Positions 1 through 6,539 of a stretch of 18,935 bases of DNA are shown piece by piece. Below the pieces are notes generated by a model, which saw only the letters and a list, made by a program, of their open reading frames with translations, did no database searches and was not told the DNA's origin. Made by a program: the position numbers and the translations under genes. This stretch comes from an uncultured Oscillospiraceae bacterium (lineage in GTDB: Bacteria > Bacillota > Clostridia > Oscillospirales > Oscillospiraceae). The stretch's first letter is position 1, and every line of letters begins with the position of its first letter. The DNA is taken from positions 1 to 18,935 of the forward strand of contig CAKUEI010000027.1 in assembly GCA_934646175.1 (NCBI GenBank). Reading direction: 5' to 3'.

Positions 1-37
1 AAAAGCGTGCGCTGTCCATTTGACAGCGCACGCTTTT
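1..37. terminator. Perfect 16-bp stem-loop after the liv operon
   Basis: Bases 1-16 are exactly complementary to 22-37, with the 5-base loop CATTT. The stem is GC-rich in the middle and flanked by A and T runs, so it could end transcription in either direction. On the minus strand it lies 11 bases past the TAA at 50-48 and is the natural terminator of the liv transcript. Its outer edge coincides with the window boundary, so the downstream U-tract for the minus direction cannot be seen in full. Confidence 0.75.
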
Positions 38-47
38 CTCGTCTTTT

Positions 48-609
48 TTATCCGCCCAGGTACGCTTTGCGCACCGTAGGGGAGTGAGCCCGCCTGATGA
101 TCCGCCAGGTCCTGCATGTCAAAAATGCTTAAAAGCTCCAGTGCCCGCTCTCTGGCCTGCTTTTCGCTCTTCCAGAATTTTGGAAGGCGCAGCATTCCCT
201 CCGCCATGCTGTAGCGGATCTGGTTGTGCAGGCCGATCTTCACGTTATCCTCCACCGAGAGGTTCGCAAACAGCCGGATATTCTGGAAGGTGCGGGCGAT
301 GCCCAGGTGGTTTACCTGGGTGGTGGTCATGCCGTGGGTGTCCATGCCGTCCAGCAGGATGGTGCCCCGGGTGGGCTGATACACCTTGGTCAGCAGGTTA
401 AATACCGTGGTCTTTCCCGCGCCATTTGGGCCGATCAGTCCGGCAATTTCCGTCCGGCCGATGGCCATGTTGAAGTCGTCCACGGCGGTCAGGCCGCCGA
501 AATCGATGCCCAGATGCTGGACCTCCAGAATGGGGGTCTTATCCACATCCCGCTCCGGGATGATGTTGGGGCTGGGGACGGGCACCAGCTTGGTCCGCTC
601 CTGTTTCAT
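48..609 (-). pseudogene. livG: LivG ATPase, 3' half deleted and joined to a probable livF 3' end
   Basis: ATPase subunit of a branched-chain amino acid ABC transporter. ATG at 609-607 overlaps the livM stop (ATGA) and follows an AGGAGG site. About 181 residues match LivG: Walker A GPNGAGKT at residues 60-67, the Q-loop segment ARTFQNIRLF at 105-114, and the start of the signature LPYGAQ at 176-181. After that (position 67) the frame loses all similarity: Walker B, D-loop and H-loop are absent and the reading frame runs open to the window edge. In the adjacent frame, 74-48 reads VRKAYLGG-stop, the typical C-terminus of LivF rather than LivG. The shared bases GGTGCGCA at 75-68 could be deletion microhomology. 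LivG is usually about 255 aa and LivF about 235 aa, so roughly 1 kb seems to be missing. The product should not hydrolyse ATP. A sequencing or assembly error is the main alternative. Confidence 0.75.
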
Positions 610-1619
610 TGCCCTTCCGCCTCCTTTTTCTCCTTGCCGTATCCGATGTTCAGGACCTTCTCCAGCACGTGGGACAGGGAGAAGTCATAGGTACCGAACA
701 ATCCGGAGGGCTTGAAGATCATCACCACCACCAGCAGCAGCGCGTAGATGATCATGCGGTAGTTGGACAAAAACTGCATCAGCGCCGGCAGGGCGGTCAG
801 CACCGTGGCCGCCACCACCGAACCCAGCATGGAACCCATGCCGCCCAGCACCACCATCACCAGCACGTTGATGGAGTCCATGAAGCCGAAGGCCGCTGGG
901 AACAGCGAGCCCTGGATCCCCGCGAACAGTGCCCCGGCGATGCCGGCAAAGAGGGCGGACACGGCAAAGGCCATTACCTTGTAGTACGTGGTGTTGATAC
1001 CGCAGGATTCCGCGGCGATCTCATTTTCCCGGATGGACAGGATGGCCCGCCCATGCCGGGACTTCATCATGGTGTGGATGAAAAAGCAGGTGAGGATAAC
1101 AAAGATGTACACCACCGTAAAGTTGGAGTAGCGGGGGATGTTCTTCAATCCGGCGGTACCGCCGGTGAACTGGGCCAGGTTGATGATCACAATGCGGATG
1201 ATCTCGCCGAAGCCCAAGGTCAGAATAGCCAGATAGTCGCCCTTCAGACGCAGAGCGGGGATGCCGATCAGAAGGCCCACCACACCGGCGGCAAGGCCGC
1301 CCAGCAGAATACCCACGATCATGTTCGCCCCGCCGGGCAGGGTGTTCACCATGCCCTTCCAGAACAGGGCCCCCACATAGGCCCCCACGGCCATAAAGCC
1401 CGCGTGGCCCAGCGGCAGTTGGCCCAGATAACCCGTGGCGATGTTCAGGGACACCGCCATGATAATGTAAACGCCGATCTGCAGCAGCAGGTTGTTGGTG
1501 GTCCGATTCACCATGCCGCCCTGAATGGCCGCGTTGCCTGCGACCAGGAACAGGACCAGCAACACCGTGTTGATGAGGTACCGCACAGGCATGGGAATGC
1601 GCCGGTAATTCTTTTTCAT
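606..1619 (-). CDS. livM: Branched-chain amino acid ABC transporter permease LivM
   Basis: Second membrane subunit of the Liv importer, forming the transmembrane channel with LivH. The 337-aa product is strongly hydrophobic throughout, with about ten predicted membrane segments. It carries the family motif around YLGQLPLGHAGF near its N-terminus and the cytoplasmic coupling segment SIRENEIAAESCGI, which contacts the ATPases. I chose ATG at 1619-1617 because the GGGGG-type ribosome site just after the livH stop lies 8 bases upstream. A GTG at 1628 in the same frame would add three residues but has poor spacing. It begins 13 bases after livH ends and its TGA overlaps the livG ATG, so it is translationally coupled. 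The broken livG downstream leaves this permease without an obvious motor in this window. Confidence 0.93.
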   Translation of the reverse strand: MKKNYRRIPMPVRYLINTVLLVLFLVAGNAAIQGGMVNRTTNNLLLQIGVYIIMAVSLNIATGYLGQLPLGHAGFMAVGAYVGALFWKGMVNTLPGGANMIVGILLGGLAAGVVGLLIGIPALRLKGDYLAILTLGFGEIIRIVIINLAQFTGGTAGLKNIPRYSNFTVVYIFVILTCFFIHTMMKSRHGRAILSIRENEIAAESCGINTTYYKVMAFAVSALFAGIAGALFAGIQGSLFPAAFGFMDSINVLVMVVLGGMGSMLGSVVAATVLTALPALMQFLSNYRMIIYALLLVVVMIFKPSGLFGTYDFSLSHVLEKVLNIGYGKEKKEAEGQ

Positions 1620-1632
1620 CTCCGGCACCCCC

Positions 1633-2511
1633 TTACACCTTTTCCGTCATGGCCCGGCCCATAAAGCCGGTGGGCCGGACGATCAGCACCACGATCAGAA
1701 TGGCGAACACCACCGCGTCCGTCCATGCGGACAGACCCAGCGAGGTCACCAGCACCTCGCACAGTCCGATGGCCAGACCGCCCAGCATGGCCCCGGGGAT
1801 GGAGCCGATGCCGCCCAGCACTGCGGCCACAAAGGCCTTCAGGCCCAGCAGCGAACCCATGGTGGGGCTGACGATGGGGTACCGGCAGCAGTAGAGGATG
1901 GAGCCAATGCCCGCCAGTCCCGCACCCACGGCGAAGGTAAAGGTGATGGTGTGGTTCAGGTTGATGCCCATCAGCTGGGCCGCGCCCATATCTTCCGAAA
2001 CGGCCCGCATGGCCTTGCCCATTTTGGTTTTCTGCACCAGAATGGTCAGGACGATCATGGCCGCCACCGTCACCACAATGGTCACGATGGCCGTATAGCT
2101 GATGGAAAGCCCCCCCAGACTCACGCTGCCCGCGGGGATGATGCTGGTATTGGGGAAGGGATAGCTGCTGGAGCCCATAATGCGCTGGCACAGGTTCTGC
2201 AGCAGCAGGGAAACGCCGATGGCGGTGATCAGCAGGGAAATGCGGGGGGCCGACCGAAGGGGCTTGTAGGCAAGCTTTTCGATCACGCAGGCCAGGATCA
2301 CGCACCCCACGATGGCCGCCGGCACCGCCAGCAGCGGGGAAAAGCCGGAGGCGATGATCACCATGGCAATGTAGCCGCCCACCATAATAATGTCGCCGTG
2401 GGCGAAGTTCAGCAGCAGGATAACGCCGTAGACCATGCTGTACCCCAGTGCCACCAGGGCGTAGATGGAGCCAAGCTGGATCCCGTTGATCAGCTGTGAC
2501 AGAAACAGCAT
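1633..2511 (-). CDS. livH: Branched-chain amino acid ABC transporter permease LivH
   Basis: First membrane subunit of the Liv importer. The 292-aa protein has about eight hydrophobic segments and the hallmark LNFAHGD at residues 34-40, followed by a GG-Y segment as in LivH of other bacteria. The C-terminal GLAIGLCEVL stretch is also typical of the BPD_transp_2 family. ATG at 2511-2509 is preceded by AAAGGAGG at good spacing. It lies downstream of livK, separated by 181 bases that hold two stem-loops (2561-2622 and 2634-2667), and is followed closely by livM. Length and motifs are normal, with no sign of damage. Confidence 0.94.
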   Translation of the reverse strand: MLFLSQLINGIQLGSIYALVALGYSMVYGVILLLNFAHGDIIMVGGYIAMVIIASGFSPLLAVPAAIVGCVILACVIEKLAYKPLRSAPRISLLITAIGVSLLLQNLCQRIMGSSSYPFPNTSIIPAGSVSLGGLSISYTAIVTIVVTVAAMIVLTILVQKTKMGKAMRAVSEDMGAAQLMGINLNHTITFTFAVGAGLAGIGSILYCCRYPIVSPTMGSLLGLKAFVAAVLGGIGSIPGAMLGGLAIGLCEVLVTSLGLSAWTDAVVFAILIVVLIVRPTGFMGRAMTEKV

Positions 2512-2560
2512 GTTCCAAACCTCCTTTCAAGTTCGGGGGTCTCTCCTTCCCCCTTCGCGC

Positions 2561-2622
2561 CGGGCAAGCGGTACACAGCTCCCGATCTCTCCCATCGCCA
2601 GGGGCCGTGTACCGGTAGCCCG
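2561..2622 (-). other. Interrupted long-range hairpin in the livK-livH spacer
   Basis: CGGGC (2561-2565) pairs with GCCCG (2618-2622), and CGGTACAC (2569-2576) pairs with GTGTACCG (2607-2614). The two helices are separated by a symmetric 3x3 internal loop and capped by a loop of about 30 bases. This is seen directly in the sequence. A processing or translational control element ahead of livH is possible. I do not recognise it as a known riboswitch. Confidence 0.45.
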
Positions 2623-2633
2623 TATTTAGGCTG

Positions 2634-2667
2634 AAACGGGGGGAAGAAGTGATTCTTCCCCCCGTTT
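2634..2667 (-). terminator. Perfect 15-bp intercistronic stem-loop after livK
   Basis: 2634-2648 is fully complementary to 2653-2667, with loop GTGA. On the minus strand it lies 26 bases past the livK stop and is followed by only three Ts, so it probably acts as a leaky terminator or an mRNA 3'-end stabiliser. Such an arrangement would let the binding protein be made in excess over the permeases, as is common for binding-protein ABC operons (inference). Confidence 0.65.
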
Positions 2668-2692
2668 TACCGATTTGGTTGTGGCTCCGGGA

Positions 2693-3907
2693 TCAATAGC
2701 GGCCCCAGAACTCGTACTCACCGCCCTTGATGTTGATGATCGCGGCGGTCTTCTGCGGGTTATTGTACTCGTCATAGATCACGTGGCCGGTAACGAAGTC
2801 GGCATCGGTGGCCTTCATGGCCGCCGTCACAGCGTCCTTATATTCCGCGCTTCCGGTCTCAAGGCCCTGATCCTCCGCAGCCTTCAGGGCGTCGCACAGG
2901 ATGTGGGCGGCGTCATAGGCCTGAGCGGCGAACATATCCGGCTCTGCGCCGTACTTGTCCTCATAGCTTTTCAGGAATGCCTGCACCATCTCGGAATCGT
3001 CCTTGGCGGAATAGCCCGCGCAGAAGTAGGCATTTTCCAGAACGGAGGCGTCGTTCACGTAGTTCAGCACAGTGTCCCAGCCGTCTGCGCCCAGCAGGGT
3101 GGCCTTCACGCCGGTGGAAGCGGCCTGCTGAGCCACCAGAGCCACGATGTTGTAGTAGTCGGGCACGAACAGCACATCGGGGTTCTTGGCGGCGATATTG
3201 GTCAGCTGGCTCTGGAAGTCCACGGTGTTGTCACCGGCGTAGGTCTCCTGCGCCACGACAGTAAGGCCCACTTCAGCGGCCTTCTCTACGAAGGCGTCGG
3301 TCAGGCCCTGGGAATAAGCGGAGCCGTTGTTGGTCAGGATAGCCGCGGTCTTTGCGCCCAGCTCTGCGCTGGCAAAGCTGGCCATGGTGCTGCCCTGGAA
3401 GGGGTCGATGAAGCAGGAACGGAACATATGCCCGTAAACCGTATCGGTCTCTTCATTGTAGGTAACGGAGGTCGCGGTGGCGGAAGCGGTGATCATGGGC
3501 ATTCCGTCCTCATCGGCCAGAGGAGCCACCGCCACGGTGGGGCTGGTCAGCACGGAGCCGAGGATGGCGGTCACGCCGCTGTCCACCAGCGATCCGTAAC
3601 CGGTCTGAGCCTTGGCGGCATCGCCCTCTTCGTCGTATTCCACCAGCTCGACGGTCTTGCCGTTGATGCCGCCGGCGGCGTTCAGTTCTTCAACATACAG
3701 CTTTGCACCGTTGAACACGGCGTTGCCGTACTGGGCGGCTGCGCCGGTGGTGTTGCCCAGCAGGCCCACCTTGATGGTGTCGCCGGAGGCGGAGCCGGTG
3801 CTTCCGGGGTCGGAGCTTTCCTTGCCGCCGCCGTTATTGCCACAGGCAGTCAGCGAGAAGCAAAGCGTCAGTGCAAGTGCAAGAGATAAAACGCGGAACT
3901 TCTTCAT
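2693..3907 (-). CDS. livK: Branched-chain amino acid substrate-binding lipoprotein LivK
   Basis: Extracellular binding protein that captures leucine, isoleucine, valine or a similar ligand and delivers it to LivHM. The 404-aa product starts with a lipoprotein signal: basic MKKFR, a hydrophobic stretch, then lipobox LTAC with the modified Cys at residue 22. A Gly/Ser-rich linker follows, then a two-lobed type I periplasmic-binding (Peripla_BP_6) domain, with segments such as KVGLLGNTTGAAAQYG and PDVLFVPDYYN. I chose ATG at 3907-3905, which has AAAGGAGG upstream and directly begins the signal peptide. A longer in-frame start at 3964 would lie inside the -35 box. It is the first gene of the liv operon. 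Ligand specificity cannot be read from sequence alone. Confidence 0.93.
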   Translation of the reverse strand: MKKFRVLSLALALTLCFSLTACGNNGGGKESSDPGSTGSASGDTIKVGLLGNTTGAAAQYGNAVFNGAKLYVEELNAAGGINGKTVELVEYDEEGDAAKAQTGYGSLVDSGVTAILGSVLTSPTVAVAPLADEDGMPMITASATATSVTYNEETDTVYGHMFRSCFIDPFQGSTMASFASAELGAKTAAILTNNGSAYSQGLTDAFVEKAAEVGLTVVAQETYAGDNTVDFQSQLTNIAAKNPDVLFVPDYYNIVALVAQQAASTGVKATLLGADGWDTVLNYVNDASVLENAYFCAGYSAKDDSEMVQAFLKSYEDKYGAEPDMFAAQAYDAAHILCDALKAAEDQGLETGSAEYKDAVTAAMKATDADFVTGHVIYDEYNNPQKTAAIINIKGGEYEFWGRY

Positions 3908-3935
3908 TGTGGTTCCCTCCTTTAAGTTGTTGACA

Positions 3936-3964
3936 ATTATACTGTTGGCATTCCAAGTTGTCAA
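3936..3964 (-). promoter_or_regulatory. Consensus sigma-A promoter of livK
   Basis: On the minus strand, TTGACA (3964-3959), a spacer of exactly 17 bases and TATAAT (3941-3936) match both consensus hexamers at all 12 positions. The start codon lies about 29 bases beyond the -10. An 8-bp inverted repeat (GTTGACAA 3929-3936 and TTGTCAAC 3958-3965) brackets the promoter, with one arm on the -35 box and the other touching the -10. This is a plausible repressor site. Confidence 0.85.
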
Positions 3965-3978
3965 CTGTTGAAATCAAC

Positions 3979-4006
3979 AAAGGACTGCCGTCTCCGGCAG
4001 TCCTTT
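3979..4006 (-). terminator. Terminator at the end of the aromatic operon
   Basis: AAAGGACTGCCG (3979-3990) pairs perfectly with CGGCAGTCCTTT (3995-4006) around the loop TCTC. It sits 24 bases beyond the stop of the last gene (SDR) and just upstream of the livK promoter. The trailing T-run on the minus strand is short and interrupted, so efficiency is uncertain. Confidence 0.7.
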
Positions 4007-4029
4007 CGGTAAAATAAACAATTTTACAG

Positions 4030-4767
4030 TCAAATAATCAATCCGCCGTTGGGCTGCAACACCTGTCCGGTGAAGAAGCTCCCCCTCTCCAATGCCAGAA
4101 AGGCCACCGCCTCGGCTACGTCCCGCCCGGAGCCGAGGCGTTCCAGGGGAGTCTCGTCTTTCAATGCCTCCAGTGCCTCAGGGCCAAGGTTCCGGTTCAT
4201 TTCGGTGTCGATCACCCCGGGGGCCACGCAGTTCACCCGGATGCCGGAAGGTCCCAACTCCTTCGCCAGCGCTTTGGTCAAACCGATTACCCCCGCCTTT
4301 GCGGCGGAATAGGCGGCTTCGCAGGCGCCGCCCGCCACGCCCCACATGGACGAAACGGTGACGATGCTGCCCGTCTGCCTTGGGATCATGCGCTTTGCCG
4401 CCTCCCGGCAGCAGTAGAACACCCCGTCCAGATCCACCGCCATCAGCCGATGCCAGTCCTCGTCGGTCATGTCCTGAAAAAGGCCCTGCCAGGCCACCCC
4501 CGCGTTGCACACAAGAATGTCAAGTTGACAAAACTCATTCCACACTTTGTTGACCATCTGCAACACTTCTTCGGAGCTTCCCACATCGGCCTTCACCGTC
4601 AAGGCACGCACGCCCAGCGACTGAAATTCGCAGGCCAGCGCCTCCGCCTGCTCCCGGGAGCGATTATAGTTCACCGCCACATCGCAGCCTTCCTCCGCCA
4701 GCTTCCGTGCAATGGCCGCCCCGATGCCCCGGGATGCGCCGGTCACCAGCGCCGTTTTTCTGCTCAC
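4030..4767 (-). CDS. Short-chain dehydrogenase/reductase, FabG-like (possible EF-P 5-aminopentanone reductase, YmfI type)
   Basis: NAD(P)-dependent reductase of the classical SDR family, 245 aa. Visible are the cofactor motif TGASRGIG at residues 9-16, CNAG at 87-90, the catalytic Ser140 and YSAAK with Tyr153 and Lys157, and the late VNCVAPGVIDTEM segment. The usual tetrad Asn appears as Asp112 in AVDLDGVF. It could be a 3-oxoacyl-ACP reductase, but the SSMWG...GACEAAYS segment recalls, from memory, the YmfI group that reduces 5-aminopentanone on elongation factor P. This cannot be settled here. Its ATG overlaps the aroE stop by four bases (ATGA), making it the last gene of the aromatic operon, followed by a terminator. 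No shikimate step is missing that it would obviously fill, so its presence may be only co-transcription. Confidence 0.85.
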   Translation of the reverse strand: MSRKTALVTGASRGIGAAIARKLAEEGCDVAVNYNRSREQAEALACEFQSLGVRALTVKADVGSSEEVLQMVNKVWNEFCQLDILVCNAGVAWQGLFQDMTDEDWHRLMAVDLDGVFYCCREAAKRMIPRQTGSIVTVSSMWGVAGGACEAAYSAAKAGVIGLTKALAKELGPSGIRVNCVAPGVIDTEMNRNLGPEALEALKDETPLERLGSGRDVAEAVAFLALERGSFFTGQVLQPNGGLII

Positions 4768-5603
4768 AGCACTTCCTCCACCCGTTTTTTCATTTCCACG
4801 GCGTCGATCTTCACCCCGGCAAAGTGCTCCAGCGCAAAAATCCCCTGATACAGCAGCATGCCCAATCCGTTGGCCGTCCGATGGCCCAGCGCTCGGGCCT
4901 TTTTCAAAAGTTCCGTCTCCGCCGGGCTGTAAATGAGGTCGTATACCGCGCTGTCCTCCGGCAGCTCCTGCAGAAAACTCAGGTCCTCAAACTGTCCCTT
5001 TGTCCCGGTCATGCCCAGACTGGTGCAGTTCACCAAAAGGCGGCAGCGCCCCGCCTCCCGCTTCAGGCTTTCGAGATCGAATCCGGCGGGGACCAGTACC
5101 CCCGTTTCGTCCTCGGCGCATAGCGCCTCCGCATGGGCGCGCGTCCGGTTGCACACCGCCACCCGCTTCGCGCCGCTTTTGGCCAGCTTCAGGGCCACAG
5201 CCTTGGCCGCGCCCCCCGCGCCCAGCAGGCAGGCCTCCAGTCCTTCGGGGAAGACGCCCAGGTCCTCAATGGCCCGCAGGAAGCCCCGCCCGTCGGTGTT
5301 ATACCCGGCCGTCGTTCCGTCAGAGTGAATGCATACCGTGTTCACCGCACCGAAGGTCTTCGCATCCTCCCCCAGCTCGTCCATCAGGGGAATAAGGTCC
5401 ACCTTGTGGGGCATGGTAGCGTTAAAGCCCGCATAGCCTTCCGCTTTCGCCCTTTTCAGCCACGCCGCCGTCTCTCCCCGGCTCACCTTCACTTTTCCGT
5501 ATTCATAGGGGATGCCCAGGACTCCGATCATGGCATTCTGCATCAGGGGCGACTTGGAGTGCTCCACCGGGTCGCCGATCACGCACAGCTTTCTCCGTTC
5601 CAT
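4764..5603 (-). CDS. aroE: Shikimate dehydrogenase (NADP+)
   Basis: Reduces 3-dehydroshikimate to shikimate, step 4 of the shikimate pathway. The 279-aa product has the substrate-binding GDPVEHSKSP at residues 10-19, NATMPHK at 61-67 with catalytic Lys67 (most relatives have NVTxPHK), and NTDGRG at 102-107 with the partner Asp104. The Rossmann loop GAGGAA is at 128-133, NRT at 152-154 marks NADP preference, and NGLGMLLYQG lies near the C-terminus. ATG at 5603-5601 follows the aroQ TGA by four bases, with a purine-rich site in the end of aroQ. The TGA overlaps the SDR start. Confidence 0.96.
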   Translation of the reverse strand: MERRKLCVIGDPVEHSKSPLMQNAMIGVLGIPYEYGKVKVSRGETAAWLKRAKAEGYAGFNATMPHKVDLIPLMDELGEDAKTFGAVNTVCIHSDGTTAGYNTDGRGFLRAIEDLGVFPEGLEACLLGAGGAAKAVALKLAKSGAKRVAVCNRTRAHAEALCAEDETGVLVPAGFDLESLKREAGRCRLLVNCTSLGMTGTKGQFEDLSFLQELPEDSAVYDLIYSPAETELLKKARALGHRTANGLGMLLYQGIFALEHFAGVKIDAVEMKKRVEEVL

Positions 5604-5607
5604 TTCC

Positions 5608-6036
5608 TCAGTCCTTCTCCAGAAAGTAGTCCATGGCCATGGTGTAGCCCTTCAGCCCCTGGCCGTAGATCTGCCCCACGCACGCCGGCCGGGTGACGGA
5701 AATTTTCCGGAACTCCTCCCGGCTCTGAATGTCGGAGATATGCACCTCGAAGGCGGGCACATCGACGGACTTCAGCGCGTCGTGAATGGCGTAGCTATAG
5801 TGGGTGTAGGCGCCGGGGTTGATGATAATGGCGTCAAACTTTCCCTCTGCTGTCTGGATCTCGTCGATGATGGCCCCTTCGTGGTTGGACTGGAAGCACG
5901 CCGCCGTGCTGCCGTGCGCTGCGGCGTAGTCCTGCACCAGTTTGCAGAGATAAGCATAGTCCTGCCGCCCATAAATGGCCGGTTCCCTGCTGCCCAGCAG
6001 ATTCAGGTTCGGCCCGTTGATCACCAGAAATTTCAT
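5608..6036 (-). CDS. aroQ: 3-Dehydroquinate dehydratase, type II
   Basis: Dehydrates 3-dehydroquinate to 3-dehydroshikimate, step 3. It is a 142-aa type II enzyme, which normally forms dodecamers. Seen are the start MKFLVINGPNLNLLG, Arg17 and Tyr22 in the flexible active-site loop (REPAIYG), SNHEG at 50-54, NPGAYTHYS at 73-81, and EVHISD with His99. The more common HLSN is HISD here and the usual His after it is Gln103. This is a conservative variation I would not read as inactivation. The start is the ATG at 6036-6034, which overlaps the aroK TGA (ATGA). An in-frame extension to 6108 is just aroK coding sequence in another frame. Confidence 0.95.
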   Translation of the reverse strand: MKFLVINGPNLNLLGSREPAIYGRQDYAYLCKLVQDYAAAHGSTAACFQSNHEGAIIDEIQTAEGKFDAIIINPGAYTHYSYAIHDALKSVDVPAFEVHISDIQSREEFRKISVTRPACVGQIYGQGLKGYTMAMDYFLEKD

Positions 6037-6539
6037 TTCAGCACCTCCAGAATGGCTTCCACCGTGCGCATGGGGCTGGAAAAGTCGGTCACCACTTCGT
6101 CCGCCCACTTGCGGTAAACCGGTTCCCGGTCCCGGAACCGGTCCAGGAATGCCTTCCGCCCGCCCTGGGCCAAGGGCCGCCCGCTCACATCCAGCCCGTC
6201 ATAGGTCTCTCCCGGGTCCCGCCGCAGGAAGATCACTGTCCCGCTTTCCTTCAGGGGCCGGATGCTTTCCTCCCGCAGGGGCAGGCCCCCGCCGCAGGCA
6301 ATCACCAGTGAAATGCGCCTGGCCAGCTTTTCCGCCGTTTCCTGTTCCATTTTCCGGAAGGTGGCCTCACCTTTCTCCGCAAAAATGGCAGAAATGGTGC
6401 ATCCCGCCTCCCGCTCGATCTCCAGATCGGTGTCGACCAGCTTCCGCCCCAGTTTTTTGGCAAGCAGCGCGCCGCAGGTGCTTTTGCCGCACCCCATCAT
6501 GCCGATGAGCACCACGTTTTTCCGTCCCGATTCTCTCAT
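6033..6539 (-). CDS. aroK: Shikimate kinase
   Basis: Phosphorylates shikimate at O3 with ATP, step 5. The 168-aa P-loop kinase has Walker A GMMGCGKST at residues 13-21, DTD at 36-38 (Mg/shikimate binding), FRKME at 61-65 supplying the substrate Arg, ACGGG at 81-85, the lid region around FLRRDPGETYDGL, and the adenine-side SGRPL. Its ATG at 6539-6537 overlaps the pheA TGA and its own TGA overlaps the aroQ ATG, so three genes are chained by ATGA junctions. Length and motifs are standard. Confidence 0.96.
   Translation of the reverse strand: MRESGRKNVVLIGMMGCGKSTCGALLAKKLGRKLVDTDLEIEREAGCTISAIFAEKGEATFRKMEQETAEKLARRISLVIACGGGLPLREESIRPLKESGTVIFLRRDPGETYDGLDVSGRPLAQGGRKAFLDRFRDREPVYRKWADEVVTDFSSPMRTVEAILEVLK

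Noticed and set aside
609..1664. Long open frame on the plus strand opposite livM
   Set aside because: Its translation is low-complexity and rich in His, Gln and Gly, as expected for the antisense of a GC-rich membrane-protein gene. It has no motif, and the minus-strand frame is clearly livM.
2675..3889. 404-codon plus-strand frame opposite livK
   Set aside because: Antisense shadow. The minus strand carries a lipoprotein signal, ribosome site and perfect promoter, while the plus-strand product resembles nothing.
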